64,000 bases of DNA from Microbacterium mangrovi (GTDB lineage Bacteria; Actinomycetota; Actinomycetes; Actinomycetales; Microbacteriaceae). This document shows, in pieces, positions 15,570 to 25,035 of this stretch (its first letter is position 1; every line of letters starts with the position of its first letter). The notes under the pieces are model-generated. The model searched no databases. It saw only the letters and a program-made list of their open reading frames with translations, and had not been told where the DNA came from. The stretch is taken from assembly GCF_000802305.1 (NCBI RefSeq), contig NZ_JTDK01000002.1:1-64000 (forward strand), given 5' to 3'. The translations under genes were made by a program, and so were the position numbers.

Positions 15570-16919
15570 ATGACCACTTCGACCTTCCAGGAGCTCTCCA
15601 TGGACCACATCCACGACTACTTCGCAGGCAGCACGATCGTCGACCCCGACAACGGAGAGCCCCAGCGAAACACGACACTGCAGGCGTTCCTCCCGTCCGA
15701 CACCGGCTTTACGACCCCGCTTGAGGTGAGAGATCGGGCATCCGGCGCAGTTCTGGAACCGTTCATGTCGTCAGATCGAGCCTCGATTCCCGACTTCCGC
15801 GTCGCTGGGGAACCAGCTGCAGTCGTGCTCAAATCGGCGACTTGCACCATCAGGATGTCAAGCGTGATCGGAACAGTCATGAAGTCGGGTCTGGCGCCTG
15901 GGGTTATGGAGGTCGCCATCGCGACGGCGCTGGGTTCTGGGGGCAGAACCGAACCGGCTGATTGGGGCTTTTACCCCGTCCTCTCCGAGACGCCGCCTGA
16001 GCAGACCACCAGGAACGGCGTCCCCGTGCTGTGGCTCGATCCCGCGTCGTACGAAGCACCCGTTCCGGTGCTTCCTCCAGCCCCGGCGTGGAACGACGCC
16101 ACTTCAACCTTCACCGTTCCTAGTGGTGTCGTCGGTGCGGAATATGTGTGGACCTCGGGTGGTGGAGGCGTTGGTGCGACGCTCTCGCCAGGGGCCACCC
16201 TGACGACGTCCGGCACTTACCCACGCAGTGTCTTGATCACCCCCATGCCGAAGCCGGGATACGTGTTGGCTTCGGGCGTTCGACCGTTCGTCCACGATTT
16301 CCCAGATCCGACCGAGCTCACGGTCATGGTATCTGACAGTTTCAGCGGGGCCGCCGCAACGGATATCACCGGTCGCGTGCCGGACAACGCTCTCGGTGGG
16401 ACGCAGACGGGAGCATGGAAGACAGGCATTGCATGGAACATCGACGGCTCCGGCCACGCCGTGAGCTCTGGATCCACGGGCATCGCAATGCTGCCGTTGA
16501 ACCCGGGCTGCAAGAACATTCGCGCCGAGATCGATGTCACAGCCATGTCCGGCGCAACGCGTGGCGCCTTCAACCTCTCTCTTCGCGACCAGGCTACGCC
16601 CGAAGGATACGTCGAGCTCGTTCTCGACCCCACTCATGCCGGGCTGACCACATCAAATGGGCGCGGCGGATCGACCTCGCCCGGTGGAAGCGGTGACACG
16701 CTGATCCCGGAGCCAGGTCTGTGGACGCTGCAGATCTATGGCACCACCGCGACTGTCACGGACCCGTCAGGGAATGTGCGCGTCTACGACCTTTCCGACG
16801 CGGCTTCCTATCTGCCGGGCTCCGCAACAGCCCACCCGAAGCGCGTCTGGCTCCGGAACACATCAGCGACATCCTCGTTCAGCGTGAACAGCCTCAAGGT
16901 CAGCAAGATCGGTTTCTGA
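15570..16919 (+). CDS. phage-tail-like structural protein
   Basis: 449 residues from the ATG at 15570, with no signal peptide. The N-terminus (MDHIHDYFAGSTIVDPDNG...) and the Thr/Ser/Gly-rich beta character are like tail or baseplate fibre proteins of actinobacterial phages. An Ig-like stretch (about 180-265) is followed by a jelly-roll/LamG-like region beginning VSDSFSGAA (about 265-440). Codon use is clearly less biased than in neighbouring genes, a sign of transfer. The stop is one base from the next start. I infer a tail-fibre or receptor-binding role. Confidence 0.5.
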   Translation: MTTSTFQELSMDHIHDYFAGSTIVDPDNGEPQRNTTLQAFLPSDTGFTTPLEVRDRASGAVLEPFMSSDRASIPDFRVAGEPAAVVLKSATCTIRMSSVIGTVMKSGLAPGVMEVAIATALGSGGRTEPADWGFYPVLSETPPEQTTRNGVPVLWLDPASYEAPVPVLPPAPAWNDATSTFTVPSGVVGAEYVWTSGGGGVGATLSPGATLTTSGTYPRSVLITPMPKPGYVLASGVRPFVHDFPDPTELTVMVSDSFSGAAATDITGRVPDNALGGTQTGAWKTGIAWNIDGSGHAVSSGSTGIAMLPLNPGCKNIRAEIDVTAMSGATRGAFNLSLRDQATPEGYVELVLDPTHAGLTTSNGRGGSTSPGGSGDTLIPEPGLWTLQIYGTTATVTDPSGNVRVYDLSDAASYLPGSATAHPKRVWLRNTSATSSFSVNSLKVSKIGF

Positions 16920-16920
16920 G

Positions 16921-18123
16921 ATGGGTAACCTTGCGCGGCTGTTTGATCCCGCTACCGACCGGTGGCGGCCGGTCAGCCAGCGGGGGTGGGACGCCAAACA
17001 ATGGCGCACGTTGCAGGCGGACTACACCACCATCCGCCGGTCCCCGTTCGACCCCTACCTCGCAGAGGGGTCCGTCTTCACACGCGATGTGTCCGCAATG
17101 CCCGTCGCCAGGAACTCGGCGGCCCAAGCGAACTGGATGGCAACCCATATCAACTACGGGGCCGGATTCGGGCCGACGGCACTCAACACCAGCGTGAGCG
17201 GCACCCATCCGGTCAACCCGATCATCGTCGACTCACGGATGCCCGGATGCGACCACATCTACATGGACTGCAGCGGGTTCGGACGAAGCGGTTACGGGAA
17301 GCAGATCCTCAGCGGCTGGGTTCCATGGCCCGCATGGCTCGACTCGACCGCGCTGCAGGGCGGGGAAGACTCCTCGGTCGTGATCATCGACATCGGCACG
17401 GGCCTGATCCGTGAGTACTACTGGGTCACCGCAGCAGCGGGGTTCGAGAACCGGTTCGGTGCTTCAACGGGAGGCTTCTCACTGTACGAGCCCGACCTCG
17501 CGAGGTGGGAAGCAAGCAACTTTGCTATGCAACTCCAGCAGGGCTCGAATACCGTCGTGCGCATGCACAACTGGGCCGGGTGGATTGACATCGCCGGCGT
17601 TCGCAAGGGGCAGATCGACCATGCGATCGCGTTCACCTGCGCCAACATGGCGGTGCCTGACAGCCTCGGCGAAGCGATTGATCCCAACGGTGCGAGGTAC
17701 GTCACTAGAGGCGCGTCCTGGCCCGCCCAGTCGGGCGATGGCGACACTCCAGATCCGGCCGATCAGGTACCAATCCATGGTCAATGGGCTCGGCTGCCAG
17801 CAACCCTCGACCTGTCGCCGACCGGACCGTACTCGCCGTTCCTCCGGGTGGTGATCCGAGCAATCCAGCGATACGGCATGGTGTGCACAGACTCGAACAA
17901 CTGGGTACACGCGTTCAACGCCGAACCTGGATCCTACGAGCAACAGTTCCTTGGCGTAGACCCCTGGTCGCCCCAAGGCGATCTCAGCACCAAGTATCGG
18001 CAGGCGAACGCCGCCGAAGGTCGAAGACCCGAGGATGCCTTCTCAATGGCGGCGTTCCCGTGGGCGCTCACCGAGTGGGCGCCGCGTCACTGGGGCGCGC
18101 CGGAACGGATCGCCGTTCAGTGA
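16921..18123 (+). CDS. phage-tail-associated/secreted-type beta protein
   Basis: 400 residues, no signal peptide or membrane segment, Trp- and Gly-rich. The C-terminal third has a block I know from actinobacterial secreted and tail-tip proteins: GQIDHAIAF, then WPA, RLPATLDLS, and IRAIQRYGMVCTDSNNW. It starts one base after the upstream stop, so the two are translated together and probably form one structure. Codon use is atypical like its partner. The last 56 bp overlap the convergent acyltransferase gene. No catalytic motif is evident; a receptor-binding or wall-binding role is an inference. Confidence 0.5.
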   Translation: MGNLARLFDPATDRWRPVSQRGWDAKQWRTLQADYTTIRRSPFDPYLAEGSVFTRDVSAMPVARNSAAQANWMATHINYGAGFGPTALNTSVSGTHPVNPIIVDSRMPGCDHIYMDCSGFGRSGYGKQILSGWVPWPAWLDSTALQGGEDSSVVIIDIGTGLIREYYWVTAAAGFENRFGASTGGFSLYEPDLARWEASNFAMQLQQGSNTVVRMHNWAGWIDIAGVRKGQIDHAIAFTCANMAVPDSLGEAIDPNGARYVTRGASWPAQSGDGDTPDPADQVPIHGQWARLPATLDLSPTGPYSPFLRVVIRAIQRYGMVCTDSNNWVHAFNAEPGSYEQQFLGVDPWSPQGDLSTKYRQANAAEGRRPEDAFSMAAFPWALTEWAPRHWGAPERIAVQ

Positions 18124-19129
18124 CAAGTCGACGCAGCCGCATCGCGGGCTGCTCGATGAATCGCCAGCTCGCCCACGCAAATGGAATCGTAAGCACGATC
18201 GACAGCAGCATGAACACGACCAGTGACGTGTGCGCGCCGATCGTGATTGCCAGCAGTTGCTGCACCGGGAAGGCGTAGATGTACATCCCGTACGAGATGT
18301 CACTGGTCGCGCCGACCCGGTGCAGCGGCAGCACCGCTCCCGCCCACACTGCCAGGTACGCAAGCGGGATCGGTGACAGGAACTGGAATGTCCCCGCCAC
18401 CACGGTCGCCACCGCGGCGACAGCGGCAGCGGTCCCCAACAGCCAGTTCAGCGGAACGCGATCATGGTAGACGTACATCAGCGCACCGGCCGCGAAGTAG
18501 GTTCCGAGGCGCACCAGGTGCAGGACGAGGTTCACCTGAAGAACACCGAAGGCGACGTGAATCGCGGTCACAGCAGTGCCCGCGACGAGAACGGCCATGA
18601 GCACACGGCCCAGCCAGCGACTCGGCACCAAACTCACGGCAAGACCGATGCCGACATAGCAGAGCGCCTCGAAGAACAATGTCCACAGAGAGCCGTTCCA
18701 AGCACCCGGAAACGGCGCGCTGGCGAGGGTGCCCGGAATGTCGAAGGTGAGGTTGTACAGGGCGAGATTCTTCACCACATACTCGATGGCCGGCGCGAAG
18801 GAGTACTCCCCTGTCACCAACGCAGAGACGGGTGCAAGAACGAATGCGGTCAACACGATCGCCACCAGGAAGCCCGGGTAGATGCGAAGAAACCTGCGCC
18901 ACAGGAACGGGCCGAGGCTCGTACGATCCCGGCTCATCGTGATCAGGTAACCGGAGATCACGAAGAACCCCGCCACCGCCCACGCCCCGGGCTCGTTGTA
19001 CTCACCAACGAACTGAGGCTCCGCTCGACCACTCAGTGGCCACGAGTGCGCAACGATCACCATCACCGCGAGCCCGAGCCGGATCGCGTTCAGACTGTTC
19101 CGACGGGCATCGAACCGCGTGTTGTGCAT
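18068..19129 (-). CDS. OafA/acyltransferase-3 membrane O-acyltransferase
   Basis: 353 residues with about ten membrane segments. The N-terminal RNSLNAIRLGLAVMVIVAHSWPL carries the conserved Arg and His of the acyltransferase-3 family; FFVISGYLIT and WRRFLRIYPGF follow. These enzymes move acetyl or other acyl groups from cytoplasmic acyl-CoA to surface sugars. The gene converges on the phage-tail-like pair and overlaps it by 56 bp. Phages often carry such enzymes to modify the host receptor, so the pairing is suggestive. The ATG at 19129 gives the normal family start. The gap to the kinase gene (19130-19302) shows nothing. Confidence 0.88.
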   Translation of the reverse strand: MHNTRFDARRNSLNAIRLGLAVMVIVAHSWPLSGRAEPQFVGEYNEPGAWAVAGFFVISGYLITMSRDRTSLGPFLWRRFLRIYPGFLVAIVLTAFVLAPVSALVTGEYSFAPAIEYVVKNLALYNLTFDIPGTLASAPFPGAWNGSLWTLFFEALCYVGIGLAVSLVPSRWLGRVLMAVLVAGTAVTAIHVAFGVLQVNLVLHLVRLGTYFAAGALMYVYHDRVPLNWLLGTAAAVAAVATVVAGTFQFLSPIPLAYLAVWAGAVLPLHRVGATSDISYGMYIYAFPVQQLLAITIGAHTSLVVFMLLSIVLTIPFAWASWRFIEQPAMRLRRLVTERRSVPARPSDAAPTR

Positions 19130-19302
19130 CGCGCCACGATACGGGCGGGACGAGCACGTCAACCGCCAACAGCCACCTTTTGAGTAGTCGACCGAGCCAA
19201 CTTGCGTAGGCGTTCATCGCCTGGTGAGTAGTCCACCTTGCACGGAGCGGTCCCCCGGCGGCCACCACAGTCCCCCGTCGCAACGAATCGGGCGCCAATT
19301 CG

Positions 19303-20673
19303 TCAGGGCGCTCCGCCGGGGCCGCCCTTGCCCGAGCCGTGTTTCGGGGAGCTGGGCTGCGTGTGCGCGTTCCCGTTGCCGTTTCCGCGGTTGCTCGACG
19401 GGCTTCCCTGACCCGGGTGGCCGTTGTCGTGACCGGCCGCCTTCGCTTGTCCCGAGGGCGTCTTCGCGGCGGGGGCTGTCGTCCGCACGGCAGCCGGCTG
19501 CGGGGTGCTCGCAGCCGGTTGCGCCTTGGTGACCGAGGTCGCCATGACCGGCGGATCGTCGTCCGGGACGGCGCCCGGTGCGATGGACGGGACAGCCCCG
19601 GGGTTTGTGGCCTCGGTCGCAGCCCCCTGAGTGGCGAAGCCGATCACGAGCATGAGGATGCACGCGAGCCCTGCCGCGACGGAGGCGACGGCCACGAGCG
19701 GGCGCAGCCGGCGCCGACGGCGCGCCCGGTGCCGGGTTCGAACCCGCGGCACGGGCGGGATCTCGACCACCGCCGTCCGGGCATCCACGTTCTCGGGGCG
19801 CGGCCCGTCGACGGCATGCGGAACGGGGCGGATGACGGGAGCCGGCAGCCCGGCGAGGGTCTCGACGACCTCCGCCGCCGTCGGCCGCTCACCCGGATCC
19901 GCGGCGGTCATTCGGCGGATCAGCTGCGCCCACTGCGGGTCGACGGACTCCGGCACGACCGGGTCGTCGAGGAGGCGCGCCACCACGACGCCCGCCCCGG
20001 CCCCTTCGCCGAAGGCGCGCTGCCCCGTGAGGGCCTCCAGCAGCACCAGACCGAACGCGTAGATGTCCGCCGGCGGCCCGCTCCCCTCGCCGCGGGCCTG
20101 CTCCGGGGCGATGTACGCCGCCGTACCGAACACGATTCCCGGTGAGGTGACCGACGGCGAGCCAACCACCTGGGCAAGCCCGAAGTCGGCGAGTTTCACG
20201 TCGAAGCGCTGGCCGGGCCGGGACGAGGGTGCCAGCAGAAGGTTCGAGGGCTTGATGTCGCGGTGCACCAGGTTCGCGCCGTGCACGGCCTGGAGCGCCG
20301 TAGCGACATCCGCGGCGAGCCGCACGACCGAACCGGCCGGGAGCGGCCCGTTGCCGAGCAGGTCGGCGAGCGTCGGTCCGTCGACGAACTCCATGACCAG
20401 GTAGCGCGGGTCGCCCCCGTCGATCCGCGCATCCAGCAGCGTCACCACGCCGGGATGGTTCAGGGTCGCCAGGGCATCCGCCTCCCGCTGCACCCGCGCG
20501 GGCGAAGCGAGCACCTCCGCGTCGGAGCGCATCAGCTTGATCGCCACCGTGCGGCCGAGGACGACATCCTCGGCGCGATAGATCTCGGCCATCCCGCCGA
20601 CCCCGACGCGCTCGTGCAGTGCGTACCGGTCGTCCAGAAGCGCCGCCGTTTGCGCCAGTCCCACTGCAGTCAC
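19303..20673 (-). CDS. Ser/Thr protein kinase, PknB-like, membrane-anchored
   Basis: 456 residues. The kinase domain (about 15-275) has the glycine loop GVGGMAEIYRAE, the ATP lysine near 46, HRDIKPSN with catalytic Asp near 139, DFG near 163 and APEQ near 189. One membrane helix (about 325-348) follows a very basic juxtamembrane run. The outside part is a ~105-residue Pro/Ala/Thr linker ending in Gly/Asn/His repeats, with no PASTA domains, so it is not the peptidoglycan-sensing PknB itself. GAGGAGGG precedes the GTG start. The sensor ligand is unknown. Confidence 0.9.
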   Translation of the reverse strand: MTAVGLAQTAALLDDRYALHERVGVGGMAEIYRAEDVVLGRTVAIKLMRSDAEVLASPARVQREADALATLNHPGVVTLLDARIDGGDPRYLVMEFVDGPTLADLLGNGPLPAGSVVRLAADVATALQAVHGANLVHRDIKPSNLLLAPSSRPGQRFDVKLADFGLAQVVGSPSVTSPGIVFGTAAYIAPEQARGEGSGPPADIYAFGLVLLEALTGQRAFGEGAGAGVVVARLLDDPVVPESVDPQWAQLIRRMTAADPGERPTAAEVVETLAGLPAPVIRPVPHAVDGPRPENVDARTAVVEIPPVPRVRTRHRARRRRRLRPLVAVASVAAGLACILMLVIGFATQGAATEATNPGAVPSIAPGAVPDDDPPVMATSVTKAQPAASTPQPAAVRTTAPAAKTPSGQAKAAGHDNGHPGQGSPSSNRGNGNGNAHTQPSSPKHGSGKGGPGGAP

Positions 20674-20777
20674 GTCATCCCTCCTCGCCGCCGCTGCCGC
20701 AGCTCACGCCGACCTCAGAAAGGTAACGCGGCACGGCGATCAGGCCGCAGGGGTTGACATTCTGCGCGAGATACCCC

Positions 20778-21320
20778 TCACACCAGGACGGCGAGCGCCA
20801 TGAGCGCGGTCGACGCGCCCATCGCGACGAACTGGCCCCGGTCGAGTCGGGTGTGCGCACGGAGCGCCGCGACGACGGATGCCACCGCGTACACGCCCAC
20901 CGCGAGCGCGACGAGCGCCGGCAATCCGCCCCCGCCCGCGTGCATCCCCGCCATGCCGGTCACCGGCGCCGTGCCCGATGCCGTGTGATGGCCCATCATC
21001 GCCACGAGGGCGGCCATCACGACCATGCCGATCGTGGAGTGCACCGTCATCCCCACGGAACCCGCGACCGTCGGCGAGGCATCCGCGCGCCGCCGCTGCA
21101 CGCCGCGCACGGCGGCGAGGGCCATCGCCGAGACCAGCAGCAGGGCGGCCCACACGATCGGGACGACGAGCGGCTCCTCCCGGACGAGGTCGAGCATCGC
21201 AAGCAGCATGACCGCGGAGGCCACGAGCTCGGGCACCCGCGCCCGCCGGCGGTCGGCTGCCATGCAGCAGGTGCCGACCGCGGCGGGCGCGAGCGCCCAG
21301 AGATGGAGGATCTCGCCCAT
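20778..21320 (-). CDS. membrane protein with Met/His-rich loop, amine-oxidase partner
   Basis: 180 residues with about five hydrophobic segments. The loop between the third and fourth carries MMGHHTASGTAPVTGMAGMH, a His/Met pattern typical of copper contact, and a CC pair lies near residue 18. The ATG follows the copper amine oxidase stop directly, so both are translated together. I infer a role in copper delivery to, or membrane association of, the oxidase. I do not recognise the family. Confidence 0.6.
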   Translation of the reverse strand: MGEILHLWALAPAAVGTCCMAADRRRARVPELVASAVMLLAMLDLVREEPLVVPIVWAALLLVSAMALAAVRGVQRRRADASPTVAGSVGMTVHSTIGMVVMAALVAMMGHHTASGTAPVTGMAGMHAGGGGLPALVALAVGVYAVASVVAALRAHTRLDRGQFVAMGASTALMALAVLV

Positions 21321-23333
21321 CTACTGATTGTGGTGGCCGTGCGCGCCGTGGCCGTGACCGTCCGCGTGCGACCCGTGACCGGGAGCGCAGTGATCGCTCG
21401 CCGGCGCGGGCACGTTCAGCGTCGGGTTGCGCTCGAAGAAGTTGTACGGCTTCAGCGTGAACTTCGCGTAGTCCATCGGCATCACCGGCCAGTCCTCGTT
21501 GCGCGGGAAGTGCGTCAGCCCGAACGTGTGCCACAGCACGACGTCCTCGCCGACGAGCGGCTCGTCGCCCGCGATGAACTGCGGGATGCCGGCCCCGCCC
21601 GGATTCTGGTTGACGAAGTCGCCCGCCGCGTACCGCTCATCGGGGTCGTACTTGGTGACGAACAGGTTCTTCGTCGCGAACGCGGCCCGGGCGGTGACGG
21701 ATGCCGCGGCATCCGCCATGAGCGTCGGCGTCTCGGTCGGGAACAGCACGTACGACGTGGGCTGCCCCTGCTCGGTGGCCTTCTCGGTCGAGGCGATCTG
21801 CCACACGCGGTTCGCGGCCCCGTCGGCGACGCGGCCCGACACCTTCTCGGAGACGATGGGGGTCACGGACTTGGTGAACGCATTGCCGTACGGATTCGTC
21901 TCGGAGATCGGCAGCCGCACCGCATCGATCTCGTTGACGACGTTCGCGACCCCGTCGACGGTCATGTCCAGACGCGCCGAGAAGAGGTGCTGGTGGTACG
22001 GCGCGCCGAGTCCCGGTGCCACCTGAGATGCGAACGGGTAGGACGATCCGTCGTCCTGCGGGCCCGGGTAGGCGGAGGTGAAGAGGATGCCGGTGAGCTT
22101 CGCCTCGCACTCGATCGTGCCGTCCAGGTACAGGTACCAGAAGAATCCGTAGTCGTAGTTGCCGACGGTCGTGAAGAAGGAGATCACGAGGCGCCGCTGG
22201 CGGCGCACCTCGCTCGACCCGGTGAACAGGTCGGTGTGCTTCCACAGCGACCCGAAGTCCTCCTCGTGCAGGCAGATGCCGTTGCGAACCGTGCGCGGCG
22301 AGCCGAGCTCGTCGGCCAGGGTGGCATCCAGATAGGTGATGTCGCCGACGCAGTCGCAGCCGAGCTCCAGCTCGTTCGTGTACCGGCCGAACAGGTACTC
22401 GCCGGTGTCGAAGTAGTTCTGCCAGAAGCGGTTGGGCGCCGGGTCCGCGTAGGGGACGATCATCTCGCTGATGGACCCGCGGTACATGACCGGGCGATCG
22501 GCGAACGCGAGCTGGCGCAGGATGAGCCCCTCGCGGGTGTCGAATCCGATCCGCAGGCGCCACTGTCCCCAGGTGATCTCCTCGCCGTCGACCGTGAAGC
22601 TCGACCCCTGCGGCTGGGAGATCTCGATCGGCTTCAGGCCCTCGAGCGGCGGACCCTGGAGCTCGGGATCGTCGAAGTTGCCGCTCGTCTGCGGGATCTC
22701 GAACCCGGGGGTGTCGATGATCTCGATCACGGTGCGGTCGGCGACGTCGATGTAGGCGGTCAGGCCGTCGACGGGGTGCGCCCACGGGTGGTCGGACGGT
22801 GAGAACTGCTGGAACGCGAAGGTGCGCAGGATGCGGCGCCCCTTCTCGGCCGCGAACCCGTAATGCCCGGCCGAGAGCGGCACCAGGACGACGTCGTCGA
22901 CCGTGAGCCCGCGGGCCGCGAGCGCCGCCACCCACCGTTCGTCGGCGTTCGCGATCACCCCGACCTCCTCGAACTCGGCGTCGAGGATCGGGAGCTGGCC
23001 GTCCGAGCCGTCGAGCACGCTCGTGCGCAGCACGGTGCCGGTCTCGATCGAGACGACGAGGTCCGTGGACCGCGCGGACCGCATGTCCAGCAGCTGCACG
23101 CGCGCCCGGCGTTCGGGCAGCGGACCGTCGTCCTCCTGCCAGGCGAGCACCTCGCCCTTGGCCGGCTCCTCGAGCCCCACGTACGCGAAGCGCGTCCACT
23201 CGGTCGTCTCGGCCAGGCCCCGCACGATGCCCCGGACGGCGTCGATCTCGGCCGCGGTCAACGACGAGAGCGGATGCTGCGGCGCCGGGGGCGCCGCGAA
23301 GGCCGGGACGGATGCGATGTCGGTGATGGTCAT
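21321..23333 (-). CDS. copper amine oxidase (topaquinone type)
   Basis: 670 residues; oxidises primary amines to aldehyde, ammonia and hydrogen peroxide. GNYDY (391-395) holds Tyr393, the topaquinone precursor. Asp309 in YFDTGEYLFG fits the catalytic base, HQH (447-449) gives two copper ligands, and the third His lies in LTHFPRNEDWP near the C-terminus. There is no signal peptide, as in Arthrobacter enzymes. Residues ~648-670 form an unusual His-rich tail (ten His in 23). GGAGAAG precedes the ATG. Flanking APC permeases and an IclR regulator point to uptake and use of an amine such as phenethylamine, tyramine or histamine. Confidence 0.95.
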   Translation of the reverse strand: MTITDIASVPAFAAPPAPQHPLSSLTAAEIDAVRGIVRGLAETTEWTRFAYVGLEEPAKGEVLAWQEDDGPLPERRARVQLLDMRSARSTDLVVSIETGTVLRTSVLDGSDGQLPILDAEFEEVGVIANADERWVAALAARGLTVDDVVLVPLSAGHYGFAAEKGRRILRTFAFQQFSPSDHPWAHPVDGLTAYIDVADRTVIEIIDTPGFEIPQTSGNFDDPELQGPPLEGLKPIEISQPQGSSFTVDGEEITWGQWRLRIGFDTREGLILRQLAFADRPVMYRGSISEMIVPYADPAPNRFWQNYFDTGEYLFGRYTNELELGCDCVGDITYLDATLADELGSPRTVRNGICLHEEDFGSLWKHTDLFTGSSEVRRQRRLVISFFTTVGNYDYGFFWYLYLDGTIECEAKLTGILFTSAYPGPQDDGSSYPFASQVAPGLGAPYHQHLFSARLDMTVDGVANVVNEIDAVRLPISETNPYGNAFTKSVTPIVSEKVSGRVADGAANRVWQIASTEKATEQGQPTSYVLFPTETPTLMADAAASVTARAAFATKNLFVTKYDPDERYAAGDFVNQNPGGAGIPQFIAGDEPLVGEDVVLWHTFGLTHFPRNEDWPVMPMDYAKFTLKPYNFFERNPTLNVPAPASDHCAPGHGSHADGHGHGAHGHHNQ

Positions 23334-23357
23334 GTCTCTTCTCCGGTCGGATCGTGG

Positions 23358-24833
23358 TCAGGCGGCGATGGTGTCGATGAGCTTGGCGTAGGCGGCCGGG
23401 CGGCGGGTGCGGATCCACCAGGCCTGCACGTACCCGATGACGGGGAACACGACGACCAGCAGCAGCAGGAACCAGCTGAGCGGTCCGAACGCCGGATCGC
23501 CCTTCGCGTCGGTGTCGCCGACCATCACCGGGAAGTTCGCCACGATGAGCACGGTCGAAAGGATCAGGCCGACGAACCCCAGGGCCGGGGCGATCACCGT
23601 GTTCCACAGGCGGGCATCCTTCTCGGTCCGGCGGAAGTAGATGATCACCGCCACCGACGTCGCCGCCATGAGCAGCGCGATCGCGACGGTCGCGACCCCG
23701 GAGAACCAGGTGAACACCGCCAGCACCGGATCGAGCTGGAGCACGGCGAACACGATCGTGAGAAGCACCGCGGTGACGGTCTGCACGAGCGACGAGACGT
23801 GCGGCGACAGGTGCCGGTGGTGCACGGAGCCGACCCGCTCGGGCAGCACGCCGGCGTTGGACATCGAGTGCTGGTACCGGGTGATGACGTTGTGGAACGA
23901 CAGCACGCAGGCGAACATCGACGTGATCAGCAGCACGTTCGTGATGACCTCGCCGGCCGTGCCGAGGTAGGCCGCCATCGTGCGGAGGATGAGGCTGCCC
24001 GGGTCCTTCGCGGCTTCGGCGACGACGTGGTCGGGACCCCACGCCATCACGAGCCCCCAGGCGGCGAGCGTGTAGAAGACGCCGATGCCGATCACGGCCG
24101 TGTAGGTGGCGCGGGGAATCGTCTTGTGCGGCTGGCGGGCCTCGTCGCGGAAGATCGCGGTCGCCTCGAAACCGATGAAGGCGGCGATCGCCATCATCAG
24201 GCCGACGCCGGGCGATCCGCTGACGACGTTCGCGGGCTGGAATGGTGCGAGGCTGAGGCCCTGCGCGCCGCCCTGCACGACGACGGCCGCGACCAGCACG
24301 AGCACGATCCCGACCTCGGCGACGAGCACCACCGCGAGCACCTTGCTGGACAGGTCGATGTGCCGGTATCCGAGCACGCCGACCAGCCCGATGACGACCA
24401 GCGAGTACAGCCACCACGGCACGTTCACGTGCAGGTACGTGTCGGCGGTGTAGCCGAGGATGTAGCCGATGTAGCCGTACACGGCGATCTGGATGGTCGT
24501 GTAGGCGAGCATCGCGATCCACGCCGCGGCCAGGCCGCTCGAGCGGCCGAGACCGTAGCCGACGTAGGTGAAGAACGCGCCGGGCTTGGGCACGTGGCGG
24601 GTCATGGCGGCAAGTCCCACCGCGAACAGCAGCAGGATGACGGCCGAGACGGCGTACAGGGCGGGGAACCCCACGCCGTTGCCGAGCAGGATGCCGAGCG
24701 GTGCGGCACCGCCGACGACGGTCAGGGGGGCGGCGGCGGCCACCACCATGAACACGATGGCGGTCACGCCGAGCGAGCCGCGCAGCATCCGCTTGGAGGA
24801 TGCCGCGACGACGGGGTCTTCGAGCTGGGTCAT
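23358..24833 (-). CDS. APC-family amino-acid/amine permease
   Basis: 491 residues, about 12-14 membrane segments. The N-terminal LGVTAIVFMVVAAAAPLTVV and the helix-6 region AAFIGFEATAIFRDEARQP are amino-acid-polyamine-organocation marks. It starts at the ATG at 24833. The amine oxidase ATG lies 24 bp downstream of this gene's stop, so permease, oxidase and the His/Met-loop protein form one operon. It probably imports the amine substrate; exact specificity cannot be read. Confidence 0.9.
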   Translation of the reverse strand: MTQLEDPVVAASSKRMLRGSLGVTAIVFMVVAAAAPLTVVGGAAPLGILLGNGVGFPALYAVSAVILLLFAVGLAAMTRHVPKPGAFFTYVGYGLGRSSGLAAAWIAMLAYTTIQIAVYGYIGYILGYTADTYLHVNVPWWLYSLVVIGLVGVLGYRHIDLSSKVLAVVLVAEVGIVLVLVAAVVVQGGAQGLSLAPFQPANVVSGSPGVGLMMAIAAFIGFEATAIFRDEARQPHKTIPRATYTAVIGIGVFYTLAAWGLVMAWGPDHVVAEAAKDPGSLILRTMAAYLGTAGEVITNVLLITSMFACVLSFHNVITRYQHSMSNAGVLPERVGSVHHRHLSPHVSSLVQTVTAVLLTIVFAVLQLDPVLAVFTWFSGVATVAIALLMAATSVAVIIYFRRTEKDARLWNTVIAPALGFVGLILSTVLIVANFPVMVGDTDAKGDPAFGPLSWFLLLLVVVFPVIGYVQAWWIRTRRPAAYAKLIDTIAA

Positions 24834-24924
24834 GGGACGGTCCCTTCGAGGGGAGGACGACGGATGCCCCGAGCCTGCCGGTGCCGCGTTGCGCCACCGT
24901 CTCGGCGGTGTGAAGCCTCGCGCA

Positions 24925-24950
24925 CCCCGAACGGGACGACCCGCTCGGGG
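24925..24950. promoter_or_regulatory. possible operator between divergent permease genes
   Basis: CCCCGA (24925-24930) and TCGGGG (24945-24950) form an inverted repeat with a 14 bp spacer in the 202-bp divergent control region of the two APC permease genes. A second pair (CCACCG/CGGTG, 24894-24910) lies nearby. IclR proteins bind palindromes of this size and an IclR gene is part of the right-hand operon, but in such GC-rich DNA the match could be chance. Confidence 0.25.
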
Positions 24951-25035
24951 CGTCTCATTCGAGGACACGTGCGCGAAACACGGCAGAATCCGACGGGCAA
25001 CGGGCCCCGGCTAGCGTCGGGCGCGGAGGTTCCCG

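Noticed and set aside
15347..19200. complete prophage
   Set aside because: No integrase, terminase, portal, capsid, lysis genes or attachment repeats are visible; only two tail-like genes are present.
19734..19745. GGGTTCGAACCC, a tRNA T-arm look-alike
   Set aside because: It lies inside the kinase gene (residues around VPRVRTRHRA), and no acceptor, D or anticodon arms can be folded around it.
21637..24897. very long open frame antisense/alternate to the amine oxidase and permease (over 1000 codons)
   Set aside because: Arg/Ala/Pro-dominated low-complexity product, a usual artefact of GC-rich third positions; the amine oxidase and APC permease in the other frames have full motifs.
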